Of a stretch of 64,000 nucleotides of DNA, positions 37,138-46,424 are shown one piece after another. Source of the DNA: an uncultured Phocaeicola sp. (lineage in GTDB: Bacteria; Bacteroidota; Bacteroidia; Bacteroidales; Bacteroidaceae); the NCBI GenBank assembly GCA_947581855.1, contig CANPVZ010000007.1, positions 94,669 through 158,668 of the forward strand, given 5' to 3'. The position numbers and the translations under genes were made by a program. How positions within the stretch are numbered: the stretch's first letter is position 1; each line of letters opens with the position of its first letter. Under the pieces are notes generated by a model, which was not told the DNA's origin, did not search any database, and saw nothing but the letters and a program-made list of their open reading frames with translations.

Positions 37138-37686
37138 ATGGATGTAGAAACATTTGTTCGGTTTACGCAAGGCGAGGAGAGAGCATTTGAGACGCTGTTT
37201 AAGCAATACAGCGCTTACATGCTTGTCTTTGCACGTCGTTTTGTACCGGAGGAATATGTTTCGGATATAGTACAAGATATTTTTATGCAAGTATGGAATC
37301 GTCGTGCCGAGTTTGCAGATGCCGGTTCTGTGAAATCTTATCTTTTTACTTCGGTTAAGAACCAATGTCTGAATGTACTTCGTCAGGAAGATGTTAAGTC
37401 GCGTTACCTACAATCGCTGACCAAAGAAGATTTTGAAGACCATATGTTGGATGTGGAAGTATATATCTTATTGTATAAAGCTATTTCCGAATTACCTTCT
37501 AATTACCGTACGGCTATAGAAATGTCGTTGAATGGCAGTCATTTGGAGGAGATTGCGAGGGCAATGGGTACATCCATAGATGCGGTAAAAGCCTATAAGA
37601 AGCGGGGTAAGGAGTTGCTGCGCAAAAAATTAGGTGCTGTATACGGAGTGGTGTTGGCCGAAGTTATTCTGAGCTTTATACATTAA
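37138..37686 (+). CDS. ECF-type RNA polymerase sigma factor
   Basis: 182 residues from ATG 37138 (MDVETFVRFTQGEERAFETL). The preceding 42 codons of open frame are Lys/Glu-rich and unlike the family. Region 2 includes YVSDIVQDIFMQVWNRR; region 4 includes LPSNYRTAIEMSLNGSHLEEIARAMGTS, its helix-turn-helix. Such sigma factors in Bacteroides are released by a cognate FecR anti-sigma when an STN-bearing TonB receptor binds substrate. The matching fecR and SusC genes follow directly. A C-terminal hydrophobic tail (YGVVLAEVILSFIH) is common in this group. Confidence 0.93.
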   Translation: MDVETFVRFTQGEERAFETLFKQYSAYMLVFARRFVPEEYVSDIVQDIFMQVWNRRAEFADAGSVKSYLFTSVKNQCLNVLRQEDVKSRYLQSLTKEDFEDHMLDVEVYILLYKAISELPSNYRTAIEMSLNGSHLEEIARAMGTSIDAVKAYKKRGKELLRKKLGAVYGVVLAEVILSFIH

Positions 37687-38067
37687 CGTCTGTTGTTAGT
37701 TTGCTATCTTTCTTCCAGAGAAAAATCTTCTTTTTATTCATCCTTTCTATTTTATAAGATGAAATTTATATGGAAGTTTCTTTCGTCCCGATATTGATAC
37801 TTCTGGAATTTCCCGACTTTAAGCCGAAGTGCAAATCTAATTTCTTCTATAAATGTTTTCCTTTTGCCACACTTTACAATTAATTATGAAGTTTCGGAAA
37901 TAATTAGGTGAATTTGATTATTGTAAGAGTGGGTCTACATACATAAGGCATGGTTTGATTATAATGGTATGTAAAAATAAACATTCTTATTCTATATGAA
38001 AAGTTTTTTTGCTTTTTGCGACACTTTTCTCAAAGAAGTGTGTCTTATAGTAAAAAGAACTTTAAAT
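37687..38067. other. Intergenic region between sigma and anti-sigma genes
   Basis: 381 bases, AT-rich, with no coding sequence recognised. It is long enough to hold a separate, possibly sigma-dependent promoter for fecR-susC. TTTG occurs at 37953 but I cannot define a partner box. A frame extending fecR upstream to 37996 exists but lacks family resemblance. Confidence 0.4.
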
Positions 38068-39261
38068 ATGGAAACATATGATAAGAAAGAAATAGCCTCT
38101 TTGATTGTAAAATATCTGCAAGGCGAATTGTCGGAAGAGGAAATTCAACGATTGGAAGTTTGGCGGAAAGAATCAGTACGGCATGAAGCTGACTTTCAGA
38201 AATATCTTTCCACTGATTTTTATGCAACGATGAAAACTTTGTATACTCCCGGTGAGGAAGATAAGCTTTATATGAAACTGCGCAAGAAGCTGATTCAAAG
38301 GAGAGTAAAAAGGTATCGGGGGGGGGTAATATGGAGCTCTGCAGCAATCTTGTTGCTGTTGTTTGCATGGGGAGCCATGCGTTATATTTCCTCTTATGAA
38401 TCTTCGGAAGAGGCTTGGCAACCGGAAGAATGTATTGAACAAATAGAACCCGGAAGTCAGCGTGCGGTGTTGTATTTGGCCGATGGGCAAAAGCAAAATC
38501 TTCCACCTTCCGCCAGAAAAATCCGTGTAAACGGTTTGCCGAAATTGGTGGTGACCGATGGCATGGAGTTGGTTTTTCCGGAAGCACAACCTGAGGATGA
38601 ACCGGTAGAGGGAATGAACCGTATAGAAGTGCCGAGAGGCGGAGAATACCAATTGATTTTAAGTGATAAAACACGCATTTATTTGAACTCAGAGTCAGAG
38701 TTACAATTTCCTTCTGTATTTAGAACCCAATTGCGGGAAGTGGCTTTCCGCGGAGAAGCTTATTTTAAAGTTGCCCGTACGGGCGATTGCCAACCTTTTG
38801 TCATTAATACAGCAATGGGTAAAGTCGAAGTGTTGGGCACGGCATTTAATCTTCGTTGTTATGATGCATCAGGCATATTGCAACTGACTCTTGAAGAAGG
38901 GAGTGTCCGTTTTACTACTCCCGATAGTAAACAAAGTAAAGAATTACATTCCGGTGAACAACTTGTCTATTCGGTGCGGAAGGATTCCCTGTCACTCCGT
39001 AGTGTGCCTACTTGCCTGTACACTTCATGGAAAGATGGTGTCTATAGTCTGGAACAAACCCCGTTAGGGCAGATTATGGAAGATTTATCCCGTTGGTATG
39101 ATGTGCCGATAGTGTACGAATCGGAAGATTTAAAACATATCACCTTTACCGGAGAGATTAAACGTTACAAGAATTTTAGGGAAGTGATGCAAATATTCGA
39201 GCTGACGAAACGCATCCGTTTTCGAATGAAAGGGAATAACATCCATATATTGAGAGAGTAA
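38068..39261 (+). CDS. FecR-family anti-sigma factor
   Basis: 397 residues from ATG 38068 (METYDKKEIASLIVKYLQGELSEEE); the 24 extra codons upstream do not resemble the family. A cytoplasmic anti-sigma region covers residues 1-85. One transmembrane helix follows (VIWSSAAILLLLFAWGAM, ~88-105). The periplasmic FecR domain (~180-290) includes LSDKTRIYLNSESELQFP, FRGEAYFKV and VLGTAFNLRCYD. A DUF4974-type C-terminal domain resembling STN completes it. A G9 run (38318-38326) encodes R-G-G just before the membrane helix; a one-base slip would truncate the protein. It transmits the signal from the SusC receptor to the sigma factor upstream. Confidence 0.93.
   Translation: METYDKKEIASLIVKYLQGELSEEEIQRLEVWRKESVRHEADFQKYLSTDFYATMKTLYTPGEEDKLYMKLRKKLIQRRVKRYRGGVIWSSAAILLLLFAWGAMRYISSYESSEEAWQPEECIEQIEPGSQRAVLYLADGQKQNLPPSARKIRVNGLPKLVVTDGMELVFPEAQPEDEPVEGMNRIEVPRGGEYQLILSDKTRIYLNSESELQFPSVFRTQLREVAFRGEAYFKVARTGDCQPFVINTAMGKVEVLGTAFNLRCYDASGILQLTLEEGSVRFTTPDSKQSKELHSGEQLVYSVRKDSLSLRSVPTCLYTSWKDGVYSLEQTPLGQIMEDLSRWYDVPIVYESEDLKHITFTGEIKRYKNFREVMQIFELTKRIRFRMKGNNIHILRE
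38318..38326 (+). repeat. Homopolymer G9 inside fecR
   Basis: Nine guanines in the codons CGG GGG GGG GTA (Arg-Gly-Gly-Val) at the border of the cytoplasmic region and the membrane helix of the anti-sigma factor. Gain or loss of one base would shift the frame and remove the periplasmic sensor part. Confidence 0.9.
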
Positions 39262-39293
39262 AAACTGTATTATTAATTTAGCTTTATTAAGAG

Positions 39294-42200
39294 ATGAAGA
39301 AAATGCAAAAAGCGCATTGTTCAATCAGTGGATTGCACGATGTTCGTAAAAGACTGCTCATTTTCATGACTCTTTGCTTCTTTGTAGGACATACATGCTT
39401 GTATGCACAAGAGGGTAAAAGAGTGACTTTGCAGTTGAATGATGCGAAATTGGAGCAGGTATTGTCTGCTATTAAAGAGCAGACCGGATTAAAGTTTGTT
39501 TACAGTGATGAAGATGTGCAATCGGTAGACGGCATATCCTTGTCCGTAAGAAATGTAACGGCCAAAGAGGCCATAGACCGGTGTTTGAGAGGAACTCCCT
39601 TAACCGCATCGGTTCGTGACAATACCATCGTGATTTCCGCTGTGGTAAGTAAAGGAGGCAAAGTGACCGGTACTGTTTTGGATGCGGAAAATCTTCCTAT
39701 GGTCGGGGTGAATGTGGCGGTAATGAAAGGTAAGCAAATGTTGACCGGCGTGACGACCGATATCGACGGACACTTCGAGATAGAAGTCCCGAGAGGAACG
39801 CAATTGAAGTTCTCCTTTGTCGGCTATAAGGAATTGGTGATGAATCCTTTGTTAGGTAAACCTATGGCCGTACGTATGCAGGAGGATACCAGTACGATGG
39901 AAGAGGTGGTTGTCAACGGATTCTTTACCCGTTCGAAACAAACCTTCACAGGTGCGGCAAAAACCTATACTGGGGAACAAATTTTGAGTATTTCGCCAAC
40001 CAACTTGTTCCAAGCATTGGCAACTTTGGATCCGGGTATGACTATTACCCAGAACAATGCGATGGGATCCAATCCTAACTCAGTGCCTGAGTTGGTGATT
40101 CGTAGTACTACATCGTTGTCTACCAATGAAAGTGAAACTGGATTAAACACTCCGTTGATTGTGATTGATGGGGTCGAACGTTCCTTAACGGATTTATATG
40201 ATATCGACATGCAAGATATTGAACGTATAGATGTGTTGAAAGATGCTTCCGCTACCGCTCTTTACGGTGAGAATGCCGCAAACGGTGTCATTATTATCGA
40301 ACGTAAGCGGGTCAGCCAGTCTCCGGTGCGTATCCGTTATACGTTTACTCCCGAACTTAGCTTTGCCGACTTGAGCAGCTATGATTTGTGTAATGCCGCG
40401 CAGAAGCTGGAACTGGAACGGATGGCAGGTTTGTATAATACTACCGATGGTTCTTTAGACCAAAGCTATTACGACAAGTTGGCGTTGGTGAACAGCGGTG
40501 TAGATATAGACTGGATTTCGAAACCGGTAAGAAACAGTTTCTCGCACAGTCATTCTCTTTCTATTTCAGGGCGTGGCTCCGGTTTGGATTACAATATTAC
40601 TGGAAACTTTTCGAATACGGCTGGTGTAATGAAGGGGGATGCCCGCAACCGTTATGGATTGAATGTGTATCTTTCTTATCGTGCCGTTGATAAATTGATA
40701 CTTACTTTACGCGCTTCGCATGAGCAGTTGAACGTAAAAAATTCTAAATACGGCGATTTTTCTTCTTATTTGGAAGCCAATCCGTATGATTCGCCTTACG
40801 ATGAAATGGGTAATCTGCGCTCCCAGCTTTCTTATGAAGCCAACAATCCGTTGTATGAAGCTTCACTCAGTAGTTTTAATAAATCGGATACGCGTAAACA
40901 AACCATTTCGTTGGATGCCCGCTACAACTTCAAACCGAATTTGTATGTAACGGCTCAGGGGTCTTATCTGACATCTCGTGAAACTTCCGATGTGTTTGTG
41001 TCTCCGCTTTCCAATACATTTGCCTCTGTAACGAATTTGGATCAAAAAGGAAAATATCAGTTAGGCAACCTAGGAGAGGATTCCTGGTCTGCCAAAATTG
41101 TAGGAAACTGGATCCACAGTTTTGATAAGGAAGGTACTATGTTTACCTTGAATGTGGGTGGGGAAATCAAACATTCTGATGCTTATACAAGATATTTAAG
41201 TGCAACCGGTTTCTTGTCGGATAGTCTGTCGGATATTGCTTATGCGGTAGGATATACAGGAGCTACCGTTCCGGGTGGCAGCGAGGACATTTCGGCCAGT
41301 GTGGGCGCTTTTGCTGCGGCAAACTTTATCTGGAAAAATAAATATATAATAGATGGTTCTTATCGTATGTCCGGTTCTTCTAAATTTGGCAAGGATAACC
41401 GATATGCTCCGTTCTGGTCGGTAGGTTTGGGATATAATATTCATAATGAGGATTTTATTAAAAAGTTGGGATGGGTGAATACCTTGCGTTTGCGTGGCAG
41501 TTACGGTTACACGGGTAGTGTGAAGTTTGATGCTTATCAGGCTGTTTCCACTTATCATTATTCTTCCAGCTATTTGCATTATAGTGGTGTAGGAGCGATA
41601 CCTTACACTATGGCGAATCCGGATTTGACGTGGCAGACTACTAAGAAATTGAATGTAGGTATTACTTCATCTTTCTTTAACGACCGTTTGAATGTGAATT
41701 TTGACTATTATAATGAGGTAACGGATGATATGTTGATTGATGTATCGTTACCTCCCTCTTCGGGAGCCACTACGGTGAAAAATAATTATGGTTCGCAGGA
41801 AAGCAACGGTATTGAGTTCTCATTGTGGGGAAAGATTATTAAAAGCCGCAATTGGGAATGGAACCTTTCCGTAAATGGTTTGCATTCCAAAACTACCATT
41901 AAGAATATTTCGGAAGCTTTGAAACGACAGAATGAACAGAATGCCGCAAACAATGAAACGGTAGCGCCCTTGTTACAGTATCGTGAGGGAGAATCTCCCA
42001 CAGCCATTTATGCCGTTCGCTCGGCAGGTATTGATCCGGCCTCGGGAGAAGAAATCTATATCAAGAAAAACGGAACTTATACCTATGCGTATAATGTAGA
42101 AGATATGATGAATGTAGGAGACAAAAATCCATGGATGCAAGGAAGTTTTTCTTCATATTTGGTTTATAAGCAGTTCTCTCTGAACCTGAACTTCTCTTAT

Positions 42201-42584
42201 CGTTTTGGCGGAGACCTGTATAACAGTACCCGTATGGCAAAGATTGAAAATATTGATCCGCAGAAGAATGTGGATATACGTGCGTTTACTGAACGTTGGC
42301 ATCAGGCAGGCGATGTGGTGCCTTATTTGAATATCTCGGCAACAGGAGGAAAAACTTATATTTATTCTGACCGCTTTGTGGAGAAAGATAATGAGTTGTG
42401 GCTCTCTAATATGAATTTACAATATAATGTACCGGATGATTATGTGAAGAAGTTCGGTTTGCAGAAATTGTATGTAGGAGTCGGCATGGAGGATTTGTTT
42501 CGTTTGACCACTGCCAAGTATGAACGGGGAACTTCCTATCCCTATAGCCGGAATGTGAATTTTTCACTTAGTGTAACCTTTTAA
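39294..42584 (+). CDS. SusC/RagA-family TonB-linked outer membrane protein with STN domain
   Basis: 1096 residues. After a signal peptide (ending near LYAQ), an STN signalling domain covers ~45-110 (VTLQLNDAKLEQVLSAI onward). A carboxypeptidase-like beta-sandwich follows at ~118-200 (GTVLDAENLPMVGVNVAV), then the plug with VIDGVERSLTDLYDID and DVLKDASATALYGENAANGV, then the barrel ending in SLSVTF. The STN domain marks it as a transducer that talks to the FecR protein encoded 32 bases upstream. It would import an unknown substrate together with the SusD lipoprotein, whose start overlaps its stop. Confidence 0.95.
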   Translation: MKKMQKAHCSISGLHDVRKRLLIFMTLCFFVGHTCLYAQEGKRVTLQLNDAKLEQVLSAIKEQTGLKFVYSDEDVQSVDGISLSVRNVTAKEAIDRCLRGTPLTASVRDNTIVISAVVSKGGKVTGTVLDAENLPMVGVNVAVMKGKQMLTGVTTDIDGHFEIEVPRGTQLKFSFVGYKELVMNPLLGKPMAVRMQEDTSTMEEVVVNGFFTRSKQTFTGAAKTYTGEQILSISPTNLFQALATLDPGMTITQNNAMGSNPNSVPELVIRSTTSLSTNESETGLNTPLIVIDGVERSLTDLYDIDMQDIERIDVLKDASATALYGENAANGVIIIERKRVSQSPVRIRYTFTPELSFADLSSYDLCNAAQKLELERMAGLYNTTDGSLDQSYYDKLALVNSGVDIDWISKPVRNSFSHSHSLSISGRGSGLDYNITGNFSNTAGVMKGDARNRYGLNVYLSYRAVDKLILTLRASHEQLNVKNSKYGDFSSYLEANPYDSPYDEMGNLRSQLSYEANNPLYEASLSSFNKSDTRKQTISLDARYNFKPNLYVTAQGSYLTSRETSDVFVSPLSNTFASVTNLDQKGKYQLGNLGEDSWSAKIVGNWIHSFDKEGTMFTLNVGGEIKHSDAYTRYLSATGFLSDSLSDIAYAVGYTGATVPGGSEDISASVGAFAAANFIWKNKYIIDGSYRMSGSSKFGKDNRYAPFWSVGLGYNIHNEDFIKKLGWVNTLRLRGSYGYTGSVKFDAYQAVSTYHYSSSYLHYSGVGAIPYTMANPDLTWQTTKKLNVGITSSFFNDRLNVNFDYYNEVTDDMLIDVSLPPSSGATTVKNNYGSQESNGIEFSLWGKIIKSRNWEWNLSVNGLHSKTTIKNISEALKRQNEQNAANNETVAPLLQYREGESPTAIYAVRSAGIDPASGEEIYIKKNGTYTYAYNVEDMMNVGDKNPWMQGSFSSYLVYKQFSLNLNFSYRFGGDLYNSTRMAKIENIDPQKNVDIRAFTERWHQAGDVVPYLNISATGGKTYIYSDRFVEKDNELWLSNMNLQYNVPDDYVKKFGLQKLYVGVGMEDLFRLTTAKYERGTSYPYSRNVNFSLSVTF

Positions 42585-44050
42585 TGGAGATGATGTTTAT
42601 GAAAGGATTAAGTATAATGATCGGATGTATCGCGTTAGCATTGTCGGTCACTTCGTGTGATAGCTTTTTGGAGGTGCGTCCGAAAGCGGAGAAAGTAGAG
42701 GAAGATTTGTTCTCGAATGCACAAGGTTTCGAGGATGCCATATATGGTGTATATGGTTCTATGCAGCAATCTTCTTTATATGGACGGGATTTGATGTGGG
42801 GAGTGTCGGAAGTACTGGCCCAGAATTTATCTTGTGGTTCGGTCATGATGAAAGCTTTAGCCAAATATGACTATTCGGGCAATGACGATTTAAGAAATTA
42901 TTTGTCGGCTATATGGACAACCGCGTATGCAACCATAGGTTATGCAAATAATGTGTTGAAGAATTTGGAGGGACATTCTACAAAGTCACTGCCGTTATAC
43001 AATTATTATAAAGGAGAGATGTTGGCAGTACGGGCTATGTTGCATTTTGATATGTTACGTTTGTTTGCTCCTATCAGTACGGAGTCTACCGGCATTCCTT
43101 ATGTCACCTCTTATTCTTATTCGGTGAAATCGTTCCGTAAAGTGGGAGAAGTATATAGTTTAATTCTAGAGGATTTGTTGGAAGCTGAAAGCTTGTTGGC
43201 TTTTGAAGAAGATAAAATAGCTTATCCCCACAATAATACTTATTATAATGCTTTTGAGAATTATAGGGAAACACATTGTAATTTGTATGCTGTGCGTGCG
43301 TTGTTGGCAAGAGTTTATTGGATGAAAGGGGACATGACCAATGCGGCGAAATATGCAGAGAATGTAATTAATAGTAAAAAATTCCCTTTGGTAGATCAAA
43401 CGGAAGTGAAGGATTATTTGACAGGAGTGTTGTCTCCGAAAGAAACTATTTTCGGGCTTTATTCAAATACCACCTCTGCTACGGCTATTAGCTATTTGTA
43501 TAATTTCCAATCTTTCTATTCATATGATCCCTATTATGACGGAAGCGGTATGAATCATTTATTGCCTTATACCACCTTGTATGAATTGGATGTCAATGCT
43601 ATGACTCAAGATTTAAGAAGATCTCATTTTGAACCCCATACAGGATATGCAAGATTTTTAAAATTAGTGGATTATTATACGGCGAAAGATGAAAGTCGAC
43701 CAATAAAAGGATTGATACCGGGTATAACGTTGATACATACTTCAGAAATGTATCTGATAGCTGCCGAAGCTTTGTTGGAAGCAGACTATGATAAGGCATT
43801 AGAGTATTTTGATACGGAAATTGCATCCCGAGGGCTGACTCCTTTGTCTGTACGAGGGGTACCTCTGACGAAGGAAATCATTTATAACGAATATCATAAA
43901 GAGCTATTCGGAGAAGGGCAGGTATGGTTTAATATGAAACGCTTGAACAAGGATATCATCTCTAATCTCGAATCGAGAGTTATTCCGGCAAGTAATAGTA
44001 TATATGTCGTTCCTATTCCGGAAGAAGAATATGAATATAGAGATGAATAA
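42584..44050 (+). CDS. SusD/RagB-family surface lipoprotein
   Basis: 488 residues. The first ATG overlaps the susC stop; ATGs at 42593 and 42602 are alternatives. The lipoprotein signal reads IALALSVTSCDSF, with the acylated Cys at about residue 25 and the following SFLEV typical of SusD. Helical TPR-like segments bear SAIWTTAYATIGYANNVL and RAMLHFDMLRLFAP; the C-terminal SusD domain ends with the usual short tail. It caps the SusC barrel and captures ligand at the cell surface. The ligand is not known; with no glycosidases nearby, a peptide or other non-glycan nutrient is as likely as a sugar. Confidence 0.93.
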   Translation: MEMMFMKGLSIMIGCIALALSVTSCDSFLEVRPKAEKVEEDLFSNAQGFEDAIYGVYGSMQQSSLYGRDLMWGVSEVLAQNLSCGSVMMKALAKYDYSGNDDLRNYLSAIWTTAYATIGYANNVLKNLEGHSTKSLPLYNYYKGEMLAVRAMLHFDMLRLFAPISTESTGIPYVTSYSYSVKSFRKVGEVYSLILEDLLEAESLLAFEEDKIAYPHNNTYYNAFENYRETHCNLYAVRALLARVYWMKGDMTNAAKYAENVINSKKFPLVDQTEVKDYLTGVLSPKETIFGLYSNTTSATAISYLYNFQSFYSYDPYYDGSGMNHLLPYTTLYELDVNAMTQDLRRSHFEPHTGYARFLKLVDYYTAKDESRPIKGLIPGITLIHTSEMYLIAAEALLEADYDKALEYFDTEIASRGLTPLSVRGVPLTKEIIYNEYHKELFGEGQVWFNMKRLNKDIISNLESRVIPASNSIYVVPIPEEEYEYRDE

Positions 44051-44077
44051 GTGTGCAACTTTTAATGACTAGAAATT

Positions 44078-44836
44078 ATGAAACGATGTAAATTTTGGGG
44101 AGGAGCAGTGTTGTTAGGGCTTCTGATGGCTTGTACGGATGAAGATTATAAACTATATGATACCGCTCAAAAAGACTCGGTGTTTTTTGAATATATAGAT
44201 GAGAATGAGGAAGAAGCCGTTTCTGTGGAATATGCTTTCAATTTCGATGTGGCTACAATCCATACCATAGAAATTCCTGTTAAACTGATGGGTATGCCGG
44301 TGGATCATGACCGGACAATTTCCTTGATAGCGGTAAAAGATTCGACAGATATGGTAGAAGGAGTGCATTATACGGTAGATGATGCCGTTATTCCTGCAAA
44401 CGAAGTCGGAACTGTATTGAAAGTGAATTTGTTGCGCGAAAACGATCCGAAGTTACAGGAAAAGGCTTTTACACTTTTGCTGGAAATTGTGGAAAATGAG
44501 GATTTGAGAGCTGTAGGACAGAAATATTTTAAGATTACTTATTCCGATATACATCCAACCCAGCGTCCCGACTGGTGGTATACATATTTAGGATTGCCTG
44601 TATATTCGTATGAGGCAGCTCAGCAGTTCTTTAAATATTTCTACGAACTAGCACCGGTAGCGAATAGAGATGTATATAATGAAATGATTAAGGCATATGG
44701 TGATTATTTCGTGAAGGCCGTTTATTCACAGGGACCGTTTGTGATATATACAAATTTCCTATTGAAGTATGTACAAATACCTATGTACAATGATTTAAAA
44801 GATAAATTTGAATGGCAAGCTGTGCCGTCTATGTAG
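44078..44836 (+). CDS. DUF4843-like lipoprotein
   Basis: 252 residues with a lipoprotein signal (GAVLLGLLMACTDEDYKLYD, Cys about residue 20). The body is beta-rich at first (IHTIEIPVKLMGMPVDHDRTISL) and helical later, with a DWWYTYLGLPVYSYEAAQQFF segment. This layout matches the DUF4843 family commonly encoded right after SusD in sigma/FecR-controlled clusters. Function is unknown; surface exposure and ligand binding are inferred from position. Confidence 0.75.
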   Translation: MKRCKFWGGAVLLGLLMACTDEDYKLYDTAQKDSVFFEYIDENEEEAVSVEYAFNFDVATIHTIEIPVKLMGMPVDHDRTISLIAVKDSTDMVEGVHYTVDDAVIPANEVGTVLKVNLLRENDPKLQEKAFTLLLEIVENEDLRAVGQKYFKITYSDIHPTQRPDWWYTYLGLPVYSYEAAQQFFKYFYELAPVANRDVYNEMIKAYGDYFVKAVYSQGPFVIYTNFLLKYVQIPMYNDLKDKFEWQAVPSM

Positions 44837-44868
44837 ATTTTAGGTGGAAAATTGATAAAAGTGAAATT

Positions 44869-46410
44869 ATGAATATGAAAATACATATTATAGCATGCGC
44901 ATTTCTATTGGCGGGATTTACTGCTTGTATTGATGATGAGAGTTGTTTGGGAGGCAAAGCTATACCAGAGCTAACAATTGCCGGTAATGCGGAGGAAATG
45001 CAAGTATTGAATTTTAATTTGGGAACAGACTGTGTGATTCGACCGAATATTTCTTATAAAGGAGGTACGGAAGAGAATCTGACTTATACATGGAGTATCG
45101 GTACGTACACGAACGGAACAAAAGGAGTACTGGAAGTGGTTAGTCATGAGAGAGACCTGACCTATTTCTTTACGCAAGGAGGCAGCTATTATGCCCATTT
45201 AAATGTAACAGATGGGGTTGTGGGTTATGCAATGGATTATCAGGTCAACATTAACCGTACGTTTGAAGAAGGATATGTTTTGATTTCCAAGGATGAGGCG
45301 GGCAATGGAAATATGGCTTTTATAAAAGTAATGACTCCGGAGGAAATTGAAGAAGGAGTAGAGCAAATCTATATGGAACATTGTTTGGAACAGATGAATG
45401 AAGGTGTTTCGGAAAGAGGGTTAGTAGATGTAAAAATAGGAGATGTAACAGTTGGGGCATGGCCTAATACAAGTGTGGTTACAAGGCTTATGGTTTCTGT
45501 GGGAAATAAATGTTATTTCATAGACCTGAATACATTTACCATTATCTCGGAAATTGATTATACAACTGTTTTCTCCGGTTTCAAGGCTACTGACTTTTTG
45601 TATAGTGATGCTCTTTATTATCCTTGTGCCTATGATCGCGAAATGGGAAAGTTTGTTCATTTGGATTTGCAGTATATGTTTGGATATGAGTATAGTTATT
45701 TTAAAAATGTTTCGTTCGATGATTTTTATTTGTGTACGTATGCAGGCTCATATTACTCAACAAAAGTTTTATTCGTGAACTATGATTCGCCGGAAGTTGC
45801 GGAGTATAATGCTTATGCCCCGTATTACGGATTATCGACTTATTTCCCATCCACTTTAGATATGTTGGCGGATGAAGAATTGATTTCTACATTTATGGGA
45901 GGAAATACACCGGATTATCCCAATATTACTCCCTTATATATATTGACTCGTTCGAAAATAAATCGGAATAAGGTTTCGTTGTATTCGATGACTTCCGGTT
46001 CGTATGTCGCGCCGGAGAATTTCTCTACGCAGGAATGTGAATTGACGGATGATATGGTTCTTCCTGTTCAGGGAACTCCTTTTGTAGCTTCGCCGGTATA
46101 CAACCGTCACTATTATTATGTAGGGAATAATGTGTATGTAATGCTGATGGAGAATGCGTTTACTTTGGCAAAAAAGGATGAGGTTGCCATCAGTTTTCCG
46201 ACTAATGAAGAAATTACTTACATGAGTGTGAATATCGATACCGAGGAGTTATATGTGGCTACTTACGATACTACCACAAAACGTGGCAATTTCTACATTT
46301 ATGATACGGCGGATGTCAGAGCTGATAATCAAACTTCTCCTGCACCGAAAAAAGCGTATAGGAATTGTGCTGATAAGATTTCATCCATTTTGTATAAACC
46401 GAGAGTTTAA
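44869..46410 (+). CDS. PKD-like family lipoprotein
   Basis: 513 residues from ATG 44869 (MNMKIHIIACAFLLAGFTACIDDE, a clear lipobox with Cys at ~20). The open frame extends upstream to 44812 but that part overlaps the previous gene and would bury the signal peptide. N-terminal Ig/PKD-like beta repeats (~25-140, including TYTWSIGTYTNGTKGVLEVV) are followed by a long region with blade-like repeats that could form a propeller. It resembles the PKD-like lipoproteins that travel with DUF4843 and SusCD. No enzyme motif is seen; a surface binding role is inferred. Confidence 0.75.
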   Translation: MNMKIHIIACAFLLAGFTACIDDESCLGGKAIPELTIAGNAEEMQVLNFNLGTDCVIRPNISYKGGTEENLTYTWSIGTYTNGTKGVLEVVSHERDLTYFFTQGGSYYAHLNVTDGVVGYAMDYQVNINRTFEEGYVLISKDEAGNGNMAFIKVMTPEEIEEGVEQIYMEHCLEQMNEGVSERGLVDVKIGDVTVGAWPNTSVVTRLMVSVGNKCYFIDLNTFTIISEIDYTTVFSGFKATDFLYSDALYYPCAYDREMGKFVHLDLQYMFGYEYSYFKNVSFDDFYLCTYAGSYYSTKVLFVNYDSPEVAEYNAYAPYYGLSTYFPSTLDMLADEELISTFMGGNTPDYPNITPLYILTRSKINRNKVSLYSMTSGSYVAPENFSTQECELTDDMVLPVQGTPFVASPVYNRHYYYVGNNVYVMLMENAFTLAKKDEVAISFPTNEEITYMSVNIDTEELYVATYDTTTKRGNFYIYDTADVRADNQTSPAPKKAYRNCADKISSILYKPRV

Positions 46411-46424
46411 AAAACTAATCGATC

